DNA of 64,000 bases from Pomacea canaliculata (taxonomy: Eukaryota > Mollusca > Gastropoda > Architaenioglossa > Ampullariidae): the NCBI RefSeq assembly GCF_003073045.1, contig NW_020229207.1:1-64000 (forward strand). The letters run 5' to 3'. A model generated the notes under the pieces. That model saw nothing but the letters and a program-made list of their open reading frames with translations, made no database searches and was not told the DNA's origin. Of this stretch, positions 36,171 to 46,369 are shown piece by piece. Made by a program: the position numbers and the translations under genes. Each line of letters opens with the position of its first letter. Within the stretch, counting starts at the first letter, position 1.

Positions 36171-37560
36171 CAGGGATGGGGAGTAGCTGTAGCCTAGCTA
36201 CAAATTAAAAAAAGTAGCTTGTAGCCGTAGCTACATTTTAGAAAGTAGCTGTAGCTTGGCTACATGTTGGCTACTTTCACGACTATAGCACTCTAGTAGT
36301 GTACAAAGTATAATGTCTTTGGGTTGTAGATTTGCATCTATATTCCAGAATGTTCAGCACGGCAGCAATGTAAAAGATAGAATGTCTTTGTGCGAGGGAG
36401 GAAATGATGTTCAACAATGTAGCAATGTTCACAGTAAAATGTCTTGTGCGAGGGAGGAAATGATGTTCAACGATGTAGCGATGTTGAAAAATGTCTTTAT
36501 TGCGACGAAATAGAATGTCTGTGCTAGAATGTTCGAGGGGAGGGAGAATAAATAGCAGGGCTGACAGTGGTGTGGGACCTCTTTGTGAATTGGAGAGAGA
36601 GAGAAGTTAGGCCAGCTGCTGAGAAAAAGATACTGAATTAAAGAAAACTTCAGTGTGGAATTCAATCTCTGTGTTATTTCTGGTACGACAGCCCACTCTA
36701 CGTAGCCATTTGACGTGTTGGTTACACGACCATTCGTCGACAGCGTGTCAGCAAGACGAGGACAGCCACTGCTCTCACTGCTCGGTGTCTTGACAGCCAG
36801 ACACCACGTGTCTCGCACGCTCAGTAACCGGAAGTACCGGGTCGTCCATGTGGCGGGAGCGATTTGAAAAACGAAGATGGACGTACCCATCAATTTCCAG
36901 CCTTATTTGAAATTTTTTACATTTTGCGAAGCCACAAAATGTGGGTATAGTTTCAAATGCAAGAATTGTTGAGAGATTGTTCAGTCTGGCAGGACTTATC
37001 ATGACAAAAGCTGCGCACTAGGGTGACAGACAGCAACTTCGAGGCCAAAGTTCTGGTCAAATTCAATTCCATGAAGGACTAAAAGAATGTAGATTTGTTT
37101 TAAGGTTACCGGTACACTGCAAAAATTAAAATCCATATTTTAAATATCTTTAAGGGTTTTTAAATATAGAGTAACAAAATAACATAAATATAGCACTTTA
37201 AAACTGTTATTGAGTACCTAAAGTGAAAATTGTGACTTTAATGGATTTACTAAATAAAATTGTCGGTATATCGCAGTTCTCCGTTTCATTATTATAATAA
37301 AAACTTTGTAAAGCAAGTAATAGTGTTTTGTGTGTATGTTTGATGTTTGTGTATGTTGCTACAGCCAGTTGGCTACAGCTAACTTGTTATAACATCACGC
37401 TTTTAAAAGTAGCCAAAAGAAGCTGGCTACATATTAAAAGTAGCCGAAAGTAGCTGGCTACTTTTTGCAAAATTGTAGCTGTAGTGTAGCTGGCTACATT
37501 TTGAAAAAAAGTAGCTGTAGCCTAGCCGGCTACAAATTAAAAGTAGCTTGCCCATCCCTG
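36171..37560 (+). mobile_element. Non-autonomous hAT element with perfect TSD, 1,390 bp
   Basis: The left end CAGGGATGGGGAGTAGCTGT and the reverse complement of the right end CAGGGATGGGCAAGCTACTT form an inverted repeat, with many GTAGCTGTAGC/GCTGGCTAC words inside both ends. The 8-bp GTCATCTC is present exactly at 36163-36170 and 37561-37568. Sites in modules B (about 45607) and D (about 61656) are uninterrupted, so insertion followed duplication. Within 36938-37082 a remnant of the hAT dimerisation region is readable (NARIVERLFSLAGLIMTK; later SNFEAKVLVKFNSMKD) in two frames, so the transposase is dead. The LTR-like repeat 36285-36712 is nested in it. Confidence 0.92.
36285..36712 (+). repeat. 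LTR-like dispersed repeat, copy 2, nested in hAT
   Basis: Second copy of the repeat at 30569-31007, with two rather than three of the internal tandem units and an extra GTGGGACCTCTTTGTGAATT stretch. It lies wholly inside the hAT element 36171-37560, as copy 1 lies inside the larger hAT. Treated as a fossil solo LTR-like piece; family uncertain. Confidence 0.4.
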
Positions 37561-37974
37561 GTCATCTCTGCGGATAAAGCGACAAGGACGACTCTATGCA
37601 GCTCATGGAAATTGCATTTTGTATATTATTCTGATGTGATTACCGGTGAAGTAGGATTTTAGGAGAACCACGTGATCTTTAACATACTTCGACTACTTAG
37701 TGGCGCGATGAGGGGCTGTCTTCTTTTTCTTGAACTTAAAGCGTTGGGTTTCCTCGATCTGTTCTTAAGATGCTAGTAAAATAGTTACGAACTACGTGAC
37801 TACATGAAAAATAACACTAACATTATAATATCTGGTGAAATAAAATCCCAGCTTTTCATTTTGCCTGCGTTTGTCCCAACGTTTCTAATTTTATCTTTAT
37901 CGGTTTTCCTGCTGGCAAAAATGCGATTCCTTAAGGCTTGCACCCTGAAGAGCTACATTTCTACCAGGCACTTT

Positions 37975-38331
37975 CTAGATTTCTCGCAAGCGATTGCTTG
38001 AGATGTTCACGAAGTACTTTGAGAAAGCGTCTTCATCCGCGAGCTCTGCGATGCTCATGTTACCTATCTTCTTCATCAGTTCCAGGTCCTCCAAGTCATC
38101 TGGTCGAGCCATCGGGATGAAGCTACCAATTATGAAGTCAATCATGTTGCCAAGCTCGCCAAAAATGTCTGCCTTCTTCACCCTGGTGACTCGTCGGTGA
38201 CGAACCAGTCGTGCAGCGGAGTCCTGGGTCAAGGAGTCCAGCGGTTTATGACCAGAAGGAAGAGCAGACGCTATGGTAACCATGGCGACAGTCATCAGGA
38301 GAAGGGTTGTAAACAGCTGGACACCTGCCAT
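37975..38331 (-). CDS. Secreted peptide precursor, module A copy
   Basis: Start chosen at the Met of MAGVQLFTTLLL because it sits one base after a splice acceptor (TTCTTGATTCTGCATAATGTTTAG). An upstream in-frame ATG at 38340 would lie in the intron. Signal peptide of about 23 residues ending TIASA before LPSGHK; propeptide LPSGHKPLDSLTQDSAARLV; cleavage sites RHRR and VKK. The mature region (ADIFGELGNMIDFIIGSF) is hydrophobic and acidic. Then comes ARPDDLEDLELMKKIG, shared with B, and a C-terminal tail with two possible N-glycosylation sites (NMS, NIS). Total 118 residues. The 5' exon ends at 39478 with donor GTGAGTGAAA, giving a 1,145-bp intron. Function unknown; a secreted bioactive peptide is inferred. 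Confidence 0.75.
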   Translation of the reverse strand: MAGVQLFTTLLLMTVAMVTIASALPSGHKPLDSLTQDSAARLVRHRRVTRVKKADIFGELGNMIDFIIGSFIPMARPDDLEDLELMKKIGNMSIAELADEDAFSKYFVNISSNRLREI

Positions 38332-39180
38332 GCTAAACATTATGCAGAATCAAGAATTAAAGAAATTATAAGAATTAGAGAAGAAGGAAAGAAATAGAAA
38401 CAAACATTAAGAGATGAAAGAAAAATTGAAGGAAATAAGTAGTGAAAAAGAAACACAAAAAAGAAAACATAAGAAGAAAGGTTGGTAGATATCATAGCTA
38501 GCCAAATAAATATCATGACATAAATATATCGTGGGATCATCTTTAACTGGAAGAAAAGAAAGATAAAAGGCAAAGAGATGTAAAAGAAATAAAGATAGAA
38601 ATTGAGACAATAGCAAGGAACAAATTAAATAAATTAAAGGAAACACTAAAGTCTTAGAATTTAAAATGACAATAGGATGACAACAGCATACTTAAAGTTA
38701 AAAACAAAATACTCTTTTTGTTGTAAAGTCTAGACATTTATGATTCCACGGCCCTATGCTCCACTCGGGGTGATAAGGAACACGAAAATGTATGATTCCA
38801 AGTGTGTCGGCTACGTTTAACATGATATTTGTGAGCAAATCCAGTTATCTGACTGTCACACTTTCTGAACGAGCAGGTTGGGCGGTATAAGAGTGGAGAG
38901 AAAGAGAAGGAGAGAGAAGATCCTTGCTAGCAGTGTACATGTGGTAACAGATATCCAAGCAGGCGGGTGCATACATCTAGACTTCATAGAACGACAGTTT
39001 TCACATTTAAAATTCGTATGTCATAAGTAGGAAAGTTTATATAGAATTGTTCGACAGTCAAATGTGTGACAAGCTCTATCCTTGGAAACATTAGCAGTGT
39101 GTGGTAAAGCTACGTGTGTTTATGTGCAAAAAGACGACTACTTCTGCTGCCAATGAAACTCAAAATGCTGAATCGGCTAG

Positions 39181-39444
39181 CAGCACTATTACCACCCCCG
39201 CAATAACCATGCGAAAGATGTGGAGACTAGCATCAGTACTGTACAAGTAGAAATACTTACTAAACATACACTGGACGTGTCTGTTCTCAAAAGAAATATA
39301 AAGCAATTAAAATATTTCCTGAGAAATACAATTGCAGGTGAGGGAAAATGCCTGCAAGATTATTACCGGAATCGCCTAAGCGTGCTTCAGCAAAACATCG
39401 AAACTGCAAAGAGGCCAACGTCTTTAGCTCGACTCAAACAGTAA
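39181..39444 (+). other. Small open frame kept in modules A, B and D, antisense to intron
   Basis: A frame open from 39181 reads ...DVETSISTVQVEIL... to SLARLKQ and is kept open in B (to 47475) and D (59774-59998, minus strand) with a few substitutions. It has no ATG, only a GTG codon, and lies antisense inside the first intron of the peptide gene. No domain is recognised. Because the modules are young, the open frame may be chance. Confidence 0.25.
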
Positions 39445-39477
39445 GACAGAAGATGATGCAAAGAAGCTTTCACTCAC

Positions 39478-39700
39478 CTTGTGTTCAGAAAGCAGAGTCC
39501 AACCGGCGTAACGGAGCTGCAGGTATTTGCCAGGTGTTTGCCAGGTGTTTGCCAGGTGTGGTGCCAGGTGCTTGCAGCAGTCAGCGGCTGTCTGTGGCCG
39601 TCTGGTGAGAAGCTCTTCGTCCGCGAGGTCTTTTCTAGGGTCGTCGTGTTCGTGTACAATGGTCGTTTCTGTGCATAGCCAACGTGAGTGTTTTTTAAAT
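39478..39700 (-). other. 5' exon of module A peptide gene (mostly untranslated)
   Basis: On the minus strand the sequence ends CTGAACACAAG followed by GTGAGTGAAAG, a good donor that is the same in B (47509) and D (59740) and recognisable in C (51580) and E (55676). It pairs with the acceptor one base before the start codon. Several short frames cross it but none joins the signal peptide in phase convincingly. The left boundary is given; the transcription start is not known. A repeated GCCAGGTGTTT word lies inside on the plus strand. Confidence 0.5.
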
Positions 39701-40360
39701 TTGGGTACAAAGGTAGACGACTGGTCTCCTTGCACAAAACAAACATTCATCTGCGACGGTGATGAGCAATCAATTCAATTTTCAATACGCGTTGCCCAAC
39801 CCTCCCAACAAACAGAAGACATGAACAGATTTGGAAGAAAACTACTGTGAGCAGCAAGTGAACGTTGACTGCTCTTCCTTTCACTTTCATTTCTTTGATG
39901 TGCTGTCAACTGAGGCAAGGACCCGTGCTGGCTCTCAACGGCCATCAGTTCCAATCTGCAGGTTGGAAAGACTAAGTCTTCTGTAGAAACGCAGAATACA
40001 TCAACAGAGACTCGTGTCGACGGAGCTAAAATTGCCAGAAGACTGCTGGCAGAGATGAAATCACAAACCAGAGGAAACTTGCTCTAACATTTTTAAAGGA
40101 AAGGACTGACTGTGTGGTCTTGAACATCTTCAAAATGAACCGTTATATAGAAAAAAAAACCGGAAGTCGACGGACAATTCGAAAGTCGCAGAAGAAAATA
40201 ATAGCCAAACAGTTCTGTACGGCAACGGAAAAAGCTACGGCCTATACAATGGGCACCAAAAACACAACAATCTATTCTAATAAAAGTACAAAAAAAAAAA
40301 AAAAAAAAAAATTACCGAGAGCCGCCTTCCTCAAGCCTGCTAGGCGAAGGGACGCCACTC

Positions 40361-40375
40361 CTATATATAAAGGGT
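40361..40375. promoter_or_regulatory. TATA-like word kept in every module
   Basis: Module A has CCTATATATAAAGGG between GACGCCACT and TGATGTGAAGACAACGG. The same place in B (49205-49218), C (50789-50802) and E (56473-56486) reads CCTATATATATAGG, a perfect palindrome, and in D (58057-58071) a slightly longer TA run. It could be a core promoter for a transcript in either direction; no transcript start is visible from sequence. Confidence 0.35.
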
Positions 40376-41015
40376 GATGTGAAGACAACGGTATCACAGT
40401 GTTGGATCACATCATCAATGCCACCTTCAACTGACAGCCACCAAAGCTGGCGGAGGAAAGGTGTAGGCTTGTCCGCATGTCACCCACGGACGACAATACT
40501 ACGACATATTATTTGAGCCTTTTGAAGTCTTCCAGTCAGTGATTAAGGACATCGACGAAATGAGAGATGCAGCAACCTGCTGGCACAACACAAAGCTTAC
40601 ATGAGATCTTTGGTGGAATAAACTGAAGGATCAGACTGATGCTACCCTTTAAGGAAGATAGACTTACAGAATATATCACTCAGAAAATAATGATGCATTG
40701 AAGATAAAATAAAACCAATAGTTTGGGAGAGACGATCACCCCATAAAAGGTAAAACTAGTATAGAACGGCAGACCTCAACTTACTTGAAGAAACTACTGG
40801 AAAGGTCTCATTTCTTTTATAATTCTTTTTTATAATCTTTTGATTGTAGTGAGAAAGAAAGACAGAGAGAGAGAGAGAGATGTGGATGTGAGAACAAGAA
40901 TAAAGATGACGGATATTATCTAATCCTCTGCAATGAACGGTTGGCATAACGGATCGGCTTGAATTGAAGCGGCGCGATGACAGTGAACCCACCAGCCAAC
41001 ATGTTCTCATGACAG

Positions 41016-41075
41016 GACCATCCTGAGGAAATGTGTATGGCCCGCAGGCCGAAAACGTTTGGGCATCACTGGTGT
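41016..41075. mobile_element. Fragment of hAT end (family of 9317-9760)
   Basis: GTGTATGGCCCGCAGGCCGA followed by AAACGTTTGGGCATCACTGG is the reverse complement of a CAGTGATGCCCAA end like that at 9317. Only one end remains. It sits exactly where module A stops resembling module B, so it marks a breakpoint. Confidence 0.6.
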
Positions 41076-42010
41076 AGGAGAAGCAATGACAAAGAGAAAG
41101 GTTGTTCCCTAAACTTTCAGTCCTTAGAAACTGAGGTGTGACATAGAGATCTGACATCTTGAGGCAGCCTATCTTGTGGTGCCCATGCTCTCCCTGGCTG
41201 TCTTTACCTTCCTCAACCATCTTTAAGCAACAATTCAGCATCTGCGACACACGGGTGTCGAAGCGGCTTCTGCGCGCCTCCGGCTAAAGATGCTAGTTCT
41301 TTAATCACACAACTGTCCGTTTTCCCTTAAAAAAAAAAGACCACAAAAGAAAGAAAAAAAAGTGATTGACCCCCATCCGTATCTTTCTCACACTCTTTCC
41401 ACGGCTTTTATTTTTTAATCATGTAAAACACAACATAGACATTTTGTTTCTACTGCATTTTAAAGTTTTTTAAAATTTAATTTTATTTGACAGTTGTTCC
41501 GCGAGGGACAGTACGTACCATGATCCATCCATATTCAGCTCTAAAATCTGAAAGAACTATAGAGAGGTATCTTGACGACACAAACGACGATAAAAACAGT
41601 TACAAAATGAAAGAGCGGTGGTCGAGCTCTGTCCATCGTGCGTCAAGCCACACACACACAAATAAATAAAAAAATAAAATAAAAAATAAAAATAAAAATG
41701 AACCAACAAAAAACAAAAAAATAAAACCAACAAGAACAAAACAAATAAAACCAACAAGAACAAAACAAATAAAACCAACAAGAACAAAACAAATAAAACC
41801 AAGAAAAATCAAAACAAAAATTAAACTGTCTCATTTCAACACTTTTAATTGGACAACTAGAAGCAATGCACAGGATGAAAATGTCCCCCACCTTCCATGT
41901 TTATCGTGGCCGCCATAACTTTCAGTTTAGGAATGAAAATAACAATTGAACAGCAGATTCTGCTTTAAAAATAAGTAAAGAATAAAATCACTTTATTGAA
42001 AGTGTGCATA
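41076..42010 (+). repeat. Flank repeat X, copy 1
   Basis: Matches 63018-63930 in direct orientation and 53570-54296 inverted. It includes AGGAGAAGCAATGACAAAGA, a GCGCGCCTCCGGCTAAAGATGC word and an AAAT/CAAACA-rich low-complexity middle (41655-41820), and ends near AAATCACTTTATTGAAAGTG. The open frames through the A-rich part are low-complexity artefacts. No gene is supported. Confidence 0.75.
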
Positions 42011-43559
42011 TATGCATATGCATATACGTGTGTGTGTGTGTCATAGAGAGATGACTAAGCAGCCAGCAAAACGAGGGTGGCGGAGCTTCGCCTGTTGCAT
42101 GACTAACAGGTTTTTTTTTTTTTAGAAAGTGGGAAAGAAAGAGGGAAGATTATTGAATTCACTGTCCCCGGCCAGCTCTTCACTTCCCAAGGAAACACAG
42201 CAAGTGGAGGAACAATGAGTGGAGGGGAGTGGAGGTTGCGACTGCCGAGCAAGATGCTGTATTTGTATTTTTGTGCATCTCAGGTTTTTGTACTTCGGAT
42301 TTGTTATGCTGATGACACACAATTTTGTCTCTCTCTATGTATATATAAATAAAGGAAAAAAGGATAAAAAGACAAATACGACAAAAAGAATGATGTGAAA
42401 TTAGTCAAGATATAAATGAAGACAAAAATAAGAACGAAAATAAATATAGAAAAGCAAAAACTAAAGTCCTGAGATTTAAAGTAACATTAGGAGAACAAGA
42501 GCTCCTGTAAAGTTGAAAATAATATAGTATTTTTGTTGTAAAGTCTAGACATTTATGATCCCAGGTGTGTCGGCTTCGTTTAGCCGTATATTTTTGACAA
42601 CTTTAAAAGAGGAAAGGTTGATAGCGAAGGAATAGTTATCTGTCACATCCCCAGAAAAATCAGGCCAAGTGGAATAAGAGTCAAGAGAGAAAGAGAGGAA
42701 GAGAGAGAGAGAGAAAGAGAGAGTGAGATCATCGCTAGTAGTGTACACTAACAGCAACCAAGGAGAAAATGCATGGCGATTCTGAAACTTCGTCAAATGA
42801 AGAGTCCACTAATCAGAATTGAAGCAAGTGACCGTCTCTGTCTAGGCTTTAAATAATGACAGTCAGCACATCTTATAACGAGAATGGCATAAGTAGGAAA
42901 GTTGACATAGTCTTGTTTAAGAGTAGAATGTGGCGCCAGCTTGATGTTAGGAAACAATTGTTGTTTGTGGTAAAGCTACGTGTGTTTATGTGTAAAATAC
43001 TGCTGCTGAATGCTAAATCGGCTGATCTGAAATTATCTCTTGTCAATAGTAATGCAAAGTCATTAAAATATCGTACTAAAGAGAAATCCTCCTCCTCTTC
43101 CTCCTCCTCCTCCTCCTCATCATCATCATCGTCGTCGTCGTCGTCGTCAGCACCATTCTTTTTGAGTAGCACCGATCGGGTCTACCAGTGCTAATCGTCA
43201 GGGGACATGATGAGGCTCAGCAGTGACAATGGGGTCAGTTCTGAGCCCCTCCGAGTAAGTCCCCCTCATATGGCGGTCTCCCCACTGTTTAATGTTCGCC
43301 AGTACTCCCTGACACCTCTTGATACTAATACACTTACAGAATGCGATAGCTGTAGAGGCAATATTACTAAATGACAGTTGTGAAGAGTACCCACTGTATG
43401 ACAGCTGGGGAGGTAGTAGGTAGTAAGGACTATAGTTTCTCGCCATAACTATATGTATGCCGTGGTGTGACTCAGTATAACAGACTGACATTGACCTCTC
43501 TGATTTCAATTACCTAGAGCAAGAGAGGGGAATCGTTTTTCCTCCAAGAACCATTTCTA
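42011..43559. repeat. Diverged module-like sequence and unassigned spacer
   Basis: 42340-43070 is a diverged, direct-orientation relative of 38400-39310 in module A (TTGTTGTAAAGTCTAGACAT; GGTAAAGCTACGTGTGTTTA), but it lacks a readable peptide gene. 43087-43148 is a TCC/TCA/TCG trinucleotide tract. 43200-43559 matches nothing else noticed in the window. No gene is supported. Confidence 0.5.
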
Positions 43560-44181
43560 TATTTACAGCATCATTCTCAGTCCATACAAAAACTTTCTAC
43601 TTAATAGTTAGCCTGATCATTTTGGTACAGCTCTTGTTTCGCCAATGTGTGTTAACACTTTTGTAACCTGCACCATCCGACTTGCCTTGCACTGCTGTCC
43701 TCTGAGTCACCACAATCCGCCTTTTCGTGATAAGATGCGAGAAAAATATGCTCTGCTCCTATCAAAAGCATAAAGAAACAACTGTTTGTATGATGCAAAA
43801 TATATGTTAATATTAAGAAAGTTGCTAAAAGAGATAGAGCATATTATTACAAAACTTCTTTTTATCAGTCAAAGTCTTATCCTTTGGTCATTCTCTGGAA
43901 ATCCATGAAAGGACAATGTTAGACTTTTTTTTTGTAAACCTGGACTGTTCACTAATTCCACAGCAATGTCAACGATATATATGTATTGTATTTTCTTGGT
44001 CAAATAAGTCTACACGTGTCAACAGCCGACATCAAACTGGAAGTGGTCTATCCACAGTTTGGGGTGAACGTAACAAGCATGCACAATTCTCCTAAATTTT
44101 ACAAACAGGGTAAAAGTTTATATGTCAAGTATTCATTTATTCCTGTGTATCCAGTAATGAACGTTCCTTGGCCCTCAAAAA

Positions 44182-44280
<99 letters not shown>

Positions 44281-44865
44281 TGCACAACATAAATTTATGA
44301 TGCTGTTAAAAAAGTTGATAGATTTACTTAAATCTGTGGTTGCATTGTGTGTGTGGGGGAGCGGATCAAATGATGTTGCCCAGCCTTGCCCTTTGAGGTA
44401 GATAAAACACATCATATGAAACAATGTCCGTTTTGCGACCAATATGGCAGAGTACATAAGAAGAAGCATTCATGCGGAAAGAAGGACATCAGTTTTGGCA
44501 TAAACTGTAATTACCGTACATGTGTGGTCTTATGTCGGGCGACGTTGAGCTTAAGAAGACCATTCGAAAACGGCCTGCGCATGCGCACAAAGTTCATTAA
44601 TTCTCTGTATCTAATCTACACAGTTAATCTGTAGACAGCAGTTTTCATGGGGAACAGATTTTTCTGGCAGCCAAGAGACTAGACAACGCTCATTTACTTC
44701 TTGTGAAGTCTCTTCACTTCCAGGAAAACCTGATCACCATACGTACATAAATTGTTGTGAATAGCGTGTGTTATTATTGTGTAGATAATGAACAGACAAT
44801 CAACTTTATGCGCATGCGCAGACCATGCCAAGAAATCGGGGCAAACGACGAGAAGCATACGTGGC
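43560..44865. other. Spacer between modules A and B with a large ATT microsatellite
   Basis: 43560-43940 resembles 35060-35400. 44182-44281 is an uninterrupted ATT tract of about 33 units. A short frame at 44386-44634 encodes KQCPFCDQYGRVHKKKHSC, which looks like a lone Cys/His zinc-binding fragment, possibly of a transposase, but nothing supports a gene. The remainder to 44865 is unassigned. Confidence 0.5.
44182..44281 (+). repeat. (ATT)n microsatellite, about 33 units
   Basis: About 100 bp of pure ATT repeat. The poly-Tyr, poly-Leu and poly-Asn frames across it are artefacts. Confidence 0.98.
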
Positions 44866-46018
44866 AGTCCCGTTATGTACTCGTCTGTGTCCCGTAATGG
44901 TCGCTCATTGTATCTCTTAATATTTACTATATTATTATGATCGCAAATTTATGTTGATATGAAAACAAATCTCTTGTTGTTTACTCAAATTTTGCTGTCC
45001 TACTGTAACAACTGATTACATGATAACGTATTTTGTTTTCTTGAATTGTTTGAAGCACTTTTAACGCTTTAAAAATTCTGGTGTCCTTCGTTTAGCTATT
45101 AGAAAGTTATAAGCTACTTACATATGTTATATGACACATTTTTATGTTTTTACAAGTTGAGTTTCTACCTGTCTACAGTACGTGCACTGCTGATTACATG
45201 GGCAGACTTTCGCGTGCTTGCACACACGCACGCATACAGACATACGTACACACGCATGCAACTAGAAACACTCACAAATGCATAAACATATTAACGGTTG
45301 TTAATGTTTATTTTTCCAGTTTTATCAAGCCAAATGGAGTAATCGCTGAGATATGCTTCATGCAAGGTTAAAGCCGATTTCTAATATTGTTCTAAAGTTT
45401 TGTATTCAGTCTTAATTCATAACCATAGTAACTTCAGCAACACCCCACCACCCCCACCACTCTTCCTTTTTGCTGTTTAGAAGAAGGAATCTGAGAAACA
45501 AATCTTCTTTCAGTAGTCAGTGTAGCCATGTTACGTTTGGAAAATGTGGGTGAGATGTCAGCCGCCATCTTGGTGACACAAGGACGACTCATGAGTTTGT
45601 CTTTGGTCATCTCTGCGGATAAAGCGACAAGGCGCCTCTGTGCAGCTCATGGAAATTGCATTTTGTATATTATTCTGCTGTGATTACCGGTGAAGTAGGA
45701 TTTTAGGAGAACCACTTGATCTTTAATATACTTTCGCTACTTAGTGGCGCGATGAGGGGCTGTCTTCTTTTTCTTGAACTTAAAGCGTTGGGTTTCCTCG
45801 ATCTGTTCTTAAGATGCTAGTAAAATAGTTACGAACTACGTGACTACATGAAAAATCACACTAACATTGTAATATCTGGTGAAATAAAATCCCAGCTTTT
45901 CATTTTGCCTGCGTTTGTCCCAACGTTTCTAATTTTATCTTTATCGGTTTTCCTGCTGGCAAAAATGCGATTCCTTAAGGCTTGCACCCCGAAGAGCTAC
46001 ATTTCTACCAGGCACTTT

Positions 46019-46369
46019 CTAGATTTCTCGCAAGCGATTGCTTGAGATGTTCACGAAGTACTTTGAGAAAGCGTCTTCATCCGCGAGCTCTGCGATGCTC
46101 ATGTTACCTATCTTCTTCATCAGTTCCTGGTCCTCCAAGTCATCTGGTCGAGCCTTCGGGACTAAGTCACCAAGTATGGTGGCGGCAACGATGCCAACAG
46201 CCGGTACTAAAAATTTCTTCCAGGCCAATCGTCGGAGACGAACCAGTCGTGCTGCGGAGTCCTGTGTCAAGGTGTCCAGCGGTTTATGACCAGAAGGAAG
46301 AGCAGATGCTATGGTAACCATGGCGACAGTCATCAGAAGAAGGGTTGTAAACACCTTGACACCTGCCAT
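46019..46369 (-). CDS. Secreted peptide precursor, module B copy (cationic amphipathic core)
   Basis: 116 residues from the Met of MAGVKVFTTLLL, one base after the acceptor. An upstream ATG at 46378 would be intronic. The signal peptide and propeptide match the A copy almost exactly. After the RLRR cleavage site the core starts LAWKKFLVPAVGIVAAT and continues to LGDLVPKA: lysines near the start, then a hydrophobic helix, as in many membrane-active or antimicrobial peptides. It then rejoins the A copy at ARPDDLEDQELMKKIG and the NMS/NIS tail. At DNA level, A and B are almost identical on both sides of a core of about 90 bp (46150-46240) but unlike within it. The 5' exon ends at 47509. Antimicrobial or venom use is inference. 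Confidence 0.75.
   Translation of the reverse strand: MAGVKVFTTLLLMTVAMVTIASALPSGHKPLDTLTQDSAARLVRLRRLAWKKFLVPAVGIVAATILGDLVPKARPDDLEDQELMKKIGNMSIAELADEDAFSKYFVNISSNRLREI

Larger units (their letters stand above)
35408..41015 (+). repeat. Array module A (direct orientation)
   Basis: First full copy of the module, starting CGTGGCAGTCCCGTTATGTA, matched by B from about 44866 and by the inverse of D down from about 62405. In order it holds the head sequence, the minus-strand secreted-peptide gene, a first intron of 1,145 bp, the 5' exon, a TATA-like word and the tail near 40900-41015. Relative to B it carries a hAT insertion (36171-37560) and lacks about 840 bp after GCTGTCAACTGAGGCAAGG (39903-39921), which resumes at ACCCGTGCTGGCTCTCAAC. 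The breakpoint shows AAGG at both ends in B, so it looks like a microhomology deletion. Confidence 0.8.

Noticed and set aside
38340-38646. Hydrophobic minus-strand frames upstream of the A peptide gene (similar ones in B and plus-strand in D)
   Set aside because: They lie in the pyrimidine-rich 3' part of the intron ahead of the acceptor; hydrophobic residues come from T-rich codons.
41557-41891. Three overlapping minus-strand frames rich in Phe/Val/Cys (FICFVLVGF repeats)
   Set aside because: They arise from a CAACAAGAACAAAACAAATA tandem repeat; the hydrophobic protein is a low-complexity artefact, not a membrane protein.
42856-43194. Poly-Ser/poly-Asp frames
   Set aside because: Translation of the TCC/TCA/TCG trinucleotide tract; no support outside it.
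43986-44469. Poly-Tyr, poly-Leu and poly-Asn frames
   Set aside because: Translation of the ATT microsatellite.
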